This document shows, in pieces, positions 42,550-49,400 of a stretch of 64,000 bases of DNA. Every line of letters begins with the position of its first letter. The first letter of the stretch is position 1. The notes below the pieces were generated by a model. It made no database searches, was not told where the DNA came from, and was given only the letters and a program-made list of their open reading frames with translations. Location: contig NZ_SDLT01000038.1 in assembly GCF_004522235.1 (NCBI RefSeq), positions 1 to 64,000 of the forward strand, given 5' to 3'. Origin of the DNA: Amycolatopsis nivea (GTDB lineage: Bacteria > Actinomycetota > Actinomycetes > Mycobacteriales > Pseudonocardiaceae). The position numbers and the translations under genes are program-made.

Positions 42550-43478
42550 GGCAGTTCCCCCGGAATCGCGCGCGGGCCGTCGAAGCCGCCCTTGTGGTCG
42601 TGATAGGCGTCGAGGATCAACCCGGCGAGCAGGCTGACCCGCGCGGCGACCGGACTGTCCTCCCGATACAGCAGGAAATGGCTGGTCCGCGCCCGCAGTC
42701 CGGGAACCGGGCGGTGCACCACGCCCGGGGCGAGCGGGCGGGAGGCCTGGACGAGCGTGACGTCGCCCTGGTAGCGGACGATCTCGTCGCGCGGGCCGGA
42801 GACCGGCACGTAGTGGGCGATCACCGGGGCGAAGCCGTACGGGCCGCACACCCGGGCGAGGAACTCGCGGCAGCGGTCCGGCCCGGTCGAGGAGATCCAC
42901 CGCTCGTGTTCCAGCTCGGCCAGGTCCACCTCGTGCCGGGCGGCGAGCGGATGCCAGTCCGGGAGCATCATCAGCAGCGGGTCCTCGGCGAGGTCGATCC
43001 GCCCGGTGTTCGCGGGCAGCGGCACGTCGCACTGTTCGGACAGGACGGCGAGGTCGAGTTCGCCGCGGCCGAACCAGCCGAGCATCTCCGCGGTCGACTC
43101 GGCGGTCCGGATCTCCGCCCGGTCGCCGAGCCCGGTCGTCTCCAGTGCGCGAAGCAGCGGGCCGGACAGGACGGTTTCCGACCAGCCGACCCGCAACGCG
43201 CTTTCGCGCTGGGCGCAGTGCTGTGCGAGGGCGGGCCCGATCCGGGCGGTGCGTGCCAGGATCCCGTCCGCGTAGTCGAGGATCAGCTGCCCGAACGGCG
43301 TGGGCCGCACCCCGGCGCGGGCGCGTTCGAACAACGCCCGGCCGAGCAGTTCCTCGATCCTGCGCAGTTCGCGGCTGAGGGCGGGTTGCGGCAGCACCAG
43401 TTCGGTGGCCGCGCGGTTGAGGCTGCCCGCTTTCGCGATCGCCTGGAGGTGGCGCAAATGCTTGAGTTCCAACTCCAC
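42525..43478 (-). CDS. LysR-family regulator (first of tandem pair)
   Basis: The 317-residue LysR regulator has an HTH at residues 1-60 (LKHLRHLQAIAKAGSLNRAA, then PQPALSRELRRIEELLGRAL) and a full-length effector domain. The start is GTG 43478. It is divergent from the cyclodipeptide synthase gene across 227 bp and overlaps the next LysR gene by 25 bp. It is a good candidate for the pathway regulator of the CDPS locus. Confidence 0.9.
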   Translation of the reverse strand: MELELKHLRHLQAIAKAGSLNRAATELVLPQPALSRELRRIEELLGRALFERARAGVRPTPFGQLILDYADGILARTARIGPALAQHCAQRESALRVGWSETVLSGPLLRALETTGLGDRAEIRTAESTAEMLGWFGRGELDLAVLSEQCDVPLPANTGRIDLAEDPLLMMLPDWHPLAARHEVDLAELEHERWISSTGPDRCREFLARVCGPYGFAPVIAHYVPVSGPRDEIVRYQGDVTLVQASRPLAPGVVHRPVPGLRARTSHFLLYREDSPVAARVSLLAGLILDAYHDHKGGFDGPRAIPGELPWLTARTS

Positions 43479-43705
43479 GAAAGTTCACGATATGACGCCT
43501 GCCGGGGCGAGTGCACCGGCGAAAGTGTGGCAATCGCCCGACCAAAGTAGGAAATCCTCTTTCCGAACCGCCGGCCTCGCCGTCCCGCGACGGCATAACC
43601 GGCAGGCATTACCCACGCCGTCCGGATCCCGGCACAGTGATCCGCACCAGTCCCGCCCCGCCGGGAGAAACGCGGAATCGAGACGAGAAAAGGTGGAGGA
43701 TTTCC

Positions 43706-44389
43706 ATGTTCGACGCGACTCCGCTGTCTTCCGGCTGCGCCCGCCTGTATCCGGACGTCCGGCACGCGTGTGTCGGAGTGAGCCCGTTCAACGGTTATTT
43801 CACCGCGGACCGGCTGGCCCGGCTCGCCGCGTGGACCGCGGAGCACTTCGCCGAGTTCTGCTTTTTCGTCCCGGACGAGGTCACCGCCTACACGCTCGAA
43901 GCGCTCGGATACCCGCCGGCCAGGGCGAAACAGAAAGCGCACCGGCAGTCCTGCCACGTGCACAACAAGATCGCCGCCGCACTGCGCGCGCTGGACGTGC
44001 CCGACCCGGAGAGCCGGATCCTCGGCATGGCCCGGCTGCGCGAACTGCCCGCCTATCGGCGGCTGCTCGCGGCGGCGGAAAACCACTTCGAAACCGACAG
44101 CGCATTCCGGTCAGCCTGCTACGGCGCTTCCACCTGGGTGCTGCAGGGCCGGACGGGAAACGTGCCGGGCGAGGGCGCGCTGCGGCTCGCGGTGCGCTAC
44201 TTCCTCGCCGAACTCCCGTTGTTCGCCGGTTCCGGGCTGATCACCGGAAATCCGCGGTCGATGTTCGTCTACCACCAGCGGGTGCCGTTTCTGCGGAAGT
44301 TCTTCGACCGGGAATTCGCGTTCCGGCCCGAGCCGGGCCAGGGTTTCCTGGTCGTCGCCGAAGCCGCGCTGGAAGCGACCGGCCGATGA
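43706..44389 (+). CDS. Cyclodipeptide synthase (tRNA-dependent), NYH subfamily
   Basis: CDPSs use two aminoacyl-tRNAs to make a cyclodipeptide (diketopiperazine). The 227-residue protein carries the family signature GVSPFNGYF with the nucleophile Ser26 and Asn29, the pair Tyr165 and Glu169 in RYFLAELPLF, and Tyr189-His190 in FVYHQRVPF. Mapped to AlbC these are Ser37, Asn40, Tyr178, Glu182, Tyr202 and His203, which places it in the NYH subfamily. The fold is a Rossmann class Ic tRNA-synthetase-like fold in the cytosol. ATG 43706 follows GGTGGAGGA. It overlaps the permease-rhodanese gene by ATGA. The product is not predictable by eye. Confidence 0.95.
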   Translation: MFDATPLSSGCARLYPDVRHACVGVSPFNGYFTADRLARLAAWTAEHFAEFCFFVPDEVTAYTLEALGYPPARAKQKAHRQSCHVHNKIAAALRALDVPDPESRILGMARLRELPAYRRLLAAAENHFETDSAFRSACYGASTWVLQGRTGNVPGEGALRLAVRYFLAELPLFAGSGLITGNPRSMFVYHQRVPFLRKFFDREFAFRPEPGQGFLVVAEAALEATGR

Positions 44390-46068
44390 GCGACCGCCAC
44401 GACGACTATTCGCTGACCCGCGTCCCGGACGCCGCCCGCCGGTCCTGGCCCTCGGTCGCGGTGCAGCGGTTCGGGCAGGTGTCGTCGTTCCAGCAGTTCA
44501 TCGTCGGCGCGCTGCTGGGCTACGGCATGACGTTCTGGAACGCGGTGCTGGCCATCACGATCGGTTCGGTGCTGCTGGAGGTCATCACCGTGCTGCTCGG
44601 CATCGCCGGGGTGCGGGAAGGACTGTCCACCTCGGTGCTGGCCCGCTGGGCCGGGTTCGGCCGGAAGGGTTCCGCGCTGGTCGGCCTGCTGGTGGCGGTC
44701 AGCCTCGCGGGCTGGTTCGGCGTGCAGAACGGGGTGTTCGCGCACGGGATGCACGCCCTCGGCGGCGCGGTGCCGGAATGGGGCTGGGCGCTGGTCGGCG
44801 GAGCGGCGATCACCGTGATCACCGTCTACGGCTTCCGCCTGATGGCCTGGACCGCCTACCTGACCGTGCCCGCTTTCCTGCTGCTGGCCGGGTATTCGGT
44901 GCTCGACGCACTGCACACGCACTCGCTGGCGGACTTGGTTTCCGCTCCCCCGCCGGGACCGCCGCTGTCGCTCGGCGCGGCGACCACGCTGGTGTCCGGG
45001 GCGTTCATCCTCGGCGCGCTGATGACCCCGGACATGACCCGGTTCAACCGCACCCGCGCCGACGTCGTCAAGCAGACCGTGCTCAGCGTGACGCTCGGCG
45101 AGTACCTGATCGGGCTGATCGGCGTGCTGCTCGCGCACGCCGCCGCGACCTCGGACGTCGTCGGCATCGTCACCTCCTCCTCGGGGCTGCTCGGCACCCT
45201 GGTGCTGGCCACCGCGATCCTCAAGATCAACGACTGGAACCTGTACTCCTCCTCGCTCGGCCTGGTCAACGTCGTCGACGTGCTGTTCGACCGGAAGGTC
45301 GGCCGGGTGCGAGTGGTCCTGGTGCTCGGGGTGTTCGGCACGGCGGCGTCCGCGCTCGGGATCGCCGACCACTTCGCCGGGTTCCTGACCGCGGTCGGCG
45401 TGCTCGCCCCGCCGGTCGCCGGGGTGCTCATCGCGGAGTACTTCGTGCTTCGCCGGTGCCGTCCGGTTTTCGCCGCCCTGCGCCGGGGACAAGCGGTCGC
45501 CGGGCGCGACTGGGAGCTCGCGGCGCTGATCAGCTGGGCGCTCGGGACGGCTTTCGCGCTCGTCTTCGATTTCGGGATTCCCACGATCAACTCGGTGGTC
45601 GTGGCGTTCGTCAGTCACCTCGCGGCGGGCCTGCTTGCCCGCCGCCGGAACCCGGGAGGAACCGGCATGCTGCCGCTGATCGGCCGCGAAGAGCTGAAAA
45701 CCGCGATGGACGAGGGCACGGTGATCGTCGTCGACACCATGCCGCCGGACTACTACGCCCGCGAACACCTTCCCGGCGCCCGCAACATCCCGGGCTTCCC
45801 CTACGAGCAGGCCGCGGCGTTCACCGACGAGCATGCGCCGCGGGTGGTCCCGGACAAGGACGCGGCGATCGTCGTCTACTGCGCCAACACCCCTTGCCGC
45901 AACAGCGAATTCGTCGGCGCCCGGCTGCTCGAACTCGGGTACGCCGACGTCCGCAAGTACCGCGAAGGAATCGAAGACTGGGTCGGCGCCGGCCATCCCA
46001 CCGAAACCGGCCCCGCCCCCGAAGCCCCGGCGCGTCCGGCGCCGGTGCCCGTCACCCACCCCGAATAG
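44386..46068 (+). CDS. NCS1-type permease fused to a rhodanese domain
   Basis: The 560-residue protein starts in an ATGA overlap with the CDPS gene. Residues about 20-420 form an NCS1 (purine/cytosine permease) membrane domain of about 12 helices (VQRFGQVSSFQQFIVGALLG, LKINDWNLYSSSLGLVNVVD). Residues 428-545 form a rhodanese domain (IVVDTMPPDYYAREHLPGAR, then IVVYCANTPCRNSEFVGARL) with candidate catalytic Cys499 and Cys504. There is no stop between them. GGGAGGA at 45654-45660 sits 6 nt before the in-frame ATG 45667, so a free 133-residue rhodanese may also be made. Transport of a nucleobase-like precursor or product is inferred. Confidence 0.88.
   Translation: MSDRHDDYSLTRVPDAARRSWPSVAVQRFGQVSSFQQFIVGALLGYGMTFWNAVLAITIGSVLLEVITVLLGIAGVREGLSTSVLARWAGFGRKGSALVGLLVAVSLAGWFGVQNGVFAHGMHALGGAVPEWGWALVGGAAITVITVYGFRLMAWTAYLTVPAFLLLAGYSVLDALHTHSLADLVSAPPPGPPLSLGAATTLVSGAFILGALMTPDMTRFNRTRADVVKQTVLSVTLGEYLIGLIGVLLAHAAATSDVVGIVTSSSGLLGTLVLATAILKINDWNLYSSSLGLVNVVDVLFDRKVGRVRVVLVLGVFGTAASALGIADHFAGFLTAVGVLAPPVAGVLIAEYFVLRRCRPVFAALRRGQAVAGRDWELAALISWALGTAFALVFDFGIPTINSVVVAFVSHLAAGLLARRRNPGGTGMLPLIGREELKTAMDEGTVIVVDTMPPDYYAREHLPGARNIPGFPYEQAAAFTDEHAPRVVPDKDAAIVVYCANTPCRNSEFVGARLLELGYADVRKYREGIEDWVGAGHPTETGPAPEAPARPAPVPVTHPE
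45654..45669 (+). promoter_or_regulatory. Internal ribosome binding site and start for free rhodanese
   Basis: GGGAGGA (45654-45660) precedes an in-frame ATG (45667) by 6 nt, exactly at the domain boundary between the permease and the rhodanese. It could drive separate production of the 133-residue rhodanese in addition to the fusion. Confidence 0.55.
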
Positions 46069-46078
46069 AGGAGAGAAC

Positions 46079-46543
46079 ATGGGAACGAGAATCCGGATGT
46101 TCGCGGCCGTCGCGGCGATGACGGCGGGAGTCCTCGGCGGCGCCGCGGCGACGCCGGCGAGCGCCGCCCCGGCGTCCTACGTTTCGCTGGCCCCGCAGGA
46201 CGAGACCGTCGTCGACGTCACCTCGGCCAACTACGACCAGGTGATGGAGATGTCCAAGACCAAGCCGGTCGTGCTGGACTTCTACGCCAGCTGGTGCGGT
46301 CCCTGCCAGAAGATGGCCCCGTACCTGGAGAAATACCACACGGCCGACGGCGGCAAGTGGATCTGGGCGAAGGTGGACCTGAGCGAGCAGGGCCAGAACA
46401 AGGACATCGCCGACAAGTACGGCATCGAGTACATCCCCACGCTGATCGACATCTCCGCCGGACAGGAGAAGGGCAGCCGGGTGGTCGGCTTCGACGAGGG
46501 CAGCGGCCCGGACGACCTGCGCACCTGGCTGAACAACCTCTGA
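46079..46543 (+). CDS. Exported thioredoxin-fold protein
   Basis: The 154-residue protein has a signal peptide (residues about 1-31, ending ASAAPA) and a thioredoxin domain with WCGPC (Cys73, Cys76) and cis-Pro in YIPTLI. It would act outside the membrane in disulfide or thiol redox chemistry. ATG 46079 follows GAGGAGAG, 10 nt after the stop of the permease-rhodanese gene, so it is cotranscribed. A hairpin (about 46551-46587) lies between it and the subtilase gene. Confidence 0.92.
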   Translation: MGTRIRMFAAVAAMTAGVLGGAAATPASAAPASYVSLAPQDETVVDVTSANYDQVMEMSKTKPVVLDFYASWCGPCQKMAPYLEKYHTADGGKWIWAKVDLSEQGQNKDIADKYGIEYIPTLIDISAGQEKGSRVVGFDEGSGPDDLRTWLNNL

Positions 46544-46550
46544 CCGCGCC

Positions 46551-46587
46551 CGCCTCCGCCGGGATTCCCCGGGATCCCGGCGGAGGC
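46551..46587 (+). terminator. Hairpin between thioredoxin and subtilase genes
   Basis: GCCTCCGCCGGGA and TCCCGGCGGAGGC are 13-bp arms around a short GC-rich loop. No T-tail follows, so it may be an RNA stability element or partial terminator rather than a full stop between the two genes. Confidence 0.5.
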
Positions 46588-46604
46588 TCCCCGAAGGGAC
46601 GACC

Positions 46605-47774
46605 ATGAAACGCACCCCGAAAGCCGTCGTGCTGGCGGCCCTGCTCTCGGTCGCGGCCGGCGTGCTGCCGGCGGCGGCCTCCGCCGCGCCGGACGACGCC
46701 GCGGTGTACATCGTGCGGCTCAAGCCGATGGACAAAGACAAGGACAAGGTCACCGCCGCCGCGAACGCGCTGATCGCCAAGTACGGCGGCACGCTGCGCC
46801 GGGTCTACTACTCGGTGTCGCAGGCGTTTTCCCTTTCCGCGACCCGGGAACAGCACGACAAGTACCTCACCGACGCCGCGGTCACCACGGTCGGGGACAA
46901 CCAGGTCTACACCGCGGCCGGGACCCAGGACGACCCGCCTTCGTGGGGACAGGACCGGATCGACCAGGCGGACCTCCCGCTCGACGGCAGCTACACCTAC
47001 CCGAACACCGCGGCCAACGTGCACGTGTACGTGCTCGACACCGGGGTGCGCACGACCCACCACGACTTCGGCGGACGCGCCCACGCCGCGTACGACGCGG
47101 TCGACCCCGACGCGGACCAGAGCGGAACGGACTGCAACGGCCACGGCACCCAGGTCGCGGCCGCCATCGCGGGCCGCCGTTACGGTGTCGCGAAAGAGGC
47201 TTCGGTCGAATCGGTGCGCACCCTCGGCTGCGACGGCACGGGCACGTCCGAGGAGATTCTGTCCGCTTTGGACTGGGTGAACCTCAACGCACAGCGCCCG
47301 GCCGTGCTGAACCTCAGCTTCGCCGGCCCCAGCGGCACGGTCCTCGACATCCAGCTCTACAAGATGACCCAGAACGGCCTCGCCTACACCGTCGCCGCGG
47401 GCAACGGCACCGGCGGTGCCGGAGTGAACGCCTGCGACATCACGCCCGCCCGGCAGACCACCGGGATCACCGTGGGCGCCACCGATCAGGCCGACCACCG
47501 GGTGCCGTCCTCGAACTTCGGCAGCTGCGTGGACCTTTACGCGCCCGGCAAGGACATTCCGACGGCGGGCAACACCGGCGATTGCGCGTCGAGCGTGGTT
47601 TCCGGCACGTCGATCGCCTCGGCGGAAGCGGCGGGGGTGGCGGCGATGTTCCTGTCGGCGCATCCGGACGCGACGCCGGACCAGGTGCTCAAGGGCATGA
47701 CCGACGCGGCGACGAAGGACAAGGTCGTCGATCCGGGCGAGGGATCGCACAACCTGCTGCTGCACACGACGTAA
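46605..47774 (+). CDS. Secreted S8 subtilase, proteinase-K-like
   Basis: The 389-residue preproprotein has a signal peptide (1-28), an I9 inhibitor propeptide (about 33-105) and an S8 catalytic domain. The triad is Asp145 (VLDTGV), His180 (NGHGTQVA) and Ser336 (SGTSIAS), with the oxyanion Asn267 (AAGNGTG). The residues after the serine read ASAEAAG where most subtilases have SPHVAG. Cysteines suit disulfides seen in proteinase K. ATG 46605 begins MKRTPKAVV after CGAAGGGACG. It probably belongs to the CDPS operon by position, although a hairpin precedes it. Confidence 0.93.
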   Translation: MKRTPKAVVLAALLSVAAGVLPAAASAAPDDAAVYIVRLKPMDKDKDKVTAAANALIAKYGGTLRRVYYSVSQAFSLSATREQHDKYLTDAAVTTVGDNQVYTAAGTQDDPPSWGQDRIDQADLPLDGSYTYPNTAANVHVYVLDTGVRTTHHDFGGRAHAAYDAVDPDADQSGTDCNGHGTQVAAAIAGRRYGVAKEASVESVRTLGCDGTGTSEEILSALDWVNLNAQRPAVLNLSFAGPSGTVLDIQLYKMTQNGLAYTVAAGNGTGGAGVNACDITPARQTTGITVGATDQADHRVPSSNFGSCVDLYAPGKDIPTAGNTGDCASSVVSGTSIASAEAAGVAAMFLSAHPDATPDQVLKGMTDAATKDKVVDPGEGSHNLLLHTT

Positions 47775-48071
47775 CCGCGCGCGGCCGGGCGCGTCGCCGC
47801 GACGCCACGCCCCCCACCATGGACGTCGCGGCACCGCCCGGCCGCTCCCCCAGCACATAGCCGACTCGGCCGCCGCAGTCCCCGGCCTCAGCCCCGGACC
47901 ACGCAAGCCCGAGCGCCCCACAGCGCGTAACCGGCTCAGCCGCCGCAATCCCCAGTCCCAGCCCCGCACCACGCAACCCCGAGCACCCCGCACCGCATAA
48001 CCAGCCGGGCCATCAAGCTCCCCACCCCGCACACCCGACGCGGCCGACCGCCACGACCCCAAGGACCCGCC
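47775..48071. other. 297-bp gap with 70-bp tandem repeat
   Basis: No gene is visible in this gap. It consists mostly of the repeat at 47848-48010, then the weak ribosome binding site AAGGACCCGCC of the MFS gene. No terminator with a T-tail is seen after the subtilase gene, so read-through into the MFS gene is possible. Confidence 0.6.
47848..48010. repeat. 70-bp tandem repeat, about 2.3 copies
   Basis: Units starting at 47871 (CGCCGCAGTCCCCGG) and 47941 (CGCCGCAATCCCCAG) are 70 bp apart and clearly homologous throughout. A partial third copy lies upstream at 47848-47870. The repeats differ by scattered substitutions. They sit directly upstream of the MFS gene and could affect its expression or simply be a decaying duplication. 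Confidence 0.75.
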
Positions 48072-49226
48072 ATGGACGTCAGCGCGCCGCCCGCTCGCAC
48101 CGCGCTTCCCCTGCCCGCTCTGCTGGCCTTGGCCGCGTCGGTGTTCCTCGGCTGCCTGACCGAGATCGTCCCGGCCGGGATCCTGCTCCCGGCCGCCGCC
48201 GATCTCGGCGTGTCCCCGGCCGCCGCGGGGCAGCTGGTCACCGTGTACGCGATCACCACCGCCCTCACCGCGCTGCCGTTGACCGCGGCGTCGGCCCGGA
48301 TGCCCCGCCGGAAACTCCTGCTCCTGCTCGTCGCCGGGTTCGTCGCGACCAACCTGGCGATCGCGCTGTCCCCGTGGTTCGCGCTGGTGCTCGTGGCGCG
48401 AGTGGCTTCGGGAGCGCTCACCGGAATCCTGTGGTCCCTCGTGGCGAACTACGCCATGCGGCTCGTCCCTGCGGAACGGGCCGGTCGCGCGCTCGCCGTC
48501 GCGATGGCGGGCACCCCGGTCGCTTTCGCGTTCGGCGTCCCGGCAGGGGCCGCGCTCGGCGAACTCGTCGGCTGGCGCTGGGTGTTCGCCGGGATGGCCC
48601 TAGTCTCGGTGCCGCTGCTGTGGTGGATCGTAGCGGTGGTTCCGCCGCTGTCCGGCGAAGAACCGGGGGCCCGGACAAGCCTCCGCGCCGTGCTGCACAC
48701 CCCAGGGCTGCGCCCGCTATTACTGCTGGTGATCGCGTTTTCGTTGGCGCACAACATGTTCTACACCTATCTCGGACCATTCTACGCCGCTCGCGGGCAT
48801 CTCCCGTTGTTGAGCGCCGGGTTGTTGCTGTTCGGCACCGCGACGGTGGCCGGGCTGTGGCTGGTCGGGCTCGCTCTCGACCGGCATCCTCGCGCGGTGC
48901 TCACGTGCTGCGCCGCCGTCACCGTCTGCTGTTTCGGCATACTGGTCTTCGGCGGCCACGAACCGGTACTGCTGCTCGTCGCGTGTGCGTTGTGGGGCTT
49001 GGCTTTCGGCGGCGCGCCGACCTCGTTCCAAGCGGTCACCGCGGTACTCGCCGGACGCCGGGCCGACATCGCGCAGTCGCTGACCATCGCCAGCTGGAAC
49101 GGCGCGGTCGCCGGTGGCGCGCTGACGGGCGGAGTTCTGCTCGGCACAGGCGCGCTGCCCTGGACCGCCATCGCACTGATGGCGATGCCGGTTTTCCTTT
49201 CCCGTTTCGTTCTCCCGGCGCGGTGA
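48072..49226 (+). CDS. MFS exporter (DHA1-like)
   Basis: The 384-residue protein has 12 predicted helices with an AraJ/DHA1-like opening (LAASVFLGCLTEIVPAGILL, then AAGQLVTVYAITTALTALPL). It is plausibly the exporter for the CDPS product or a protective pump, judging only by position after the CDPS-subtilase run. ATG 48072 begins MDVSAPPAR. The gap before it contains tandem repeats, so operon membership is uncertain. Confidence 0.88.
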   Translation: MDVSAPPARTALPLPALLALAASVFLGCLTEIVPAGILLPAAADLGVSPAAAGQLVTVYAITTALTALPLTAASARMPRRKLLLLLVAGFVATNLAIALSPWFALVLVARVASGALTGILWSLVANYAMRLVPAERAGRALAVAMAGTPVAFAFGVPAGAALGELVGWRWVFAGMALVSVPLLWWIVAVVPPLSGEEPGARTSLRAVLHTPGLRPLLLLVIAFSLAHNMFYTYLGPFYAARGHLPLLSAGLLLFGTATVAGLWLVGLALDRHPRAVLTCCAAVTVCCFGILVFGGHEPVLLLVACALWGLAFGGAPTSFQAVTAVLAGRRADIAQSLTIASWNGAVAGGALTGGVLLGTGALPWTAIALMAMPVFLSRFVLPAR

Positions 49227-49400
49227 ACCAGTCCGCCATTCTGTGGAAGACTGTTTCACCCCACCCTTATGACCAGGGAAAACGTCATCGTTCAGAATCA
49301 CCGTTGAACGTCGTCGAACGTTCAGCGAGCACGATTCGCAGACCGCCGCCGCGGCTAGCCTTGGCCGGCTGTTTCTTCTCCGCTTCGCTTTGGAGGAATC

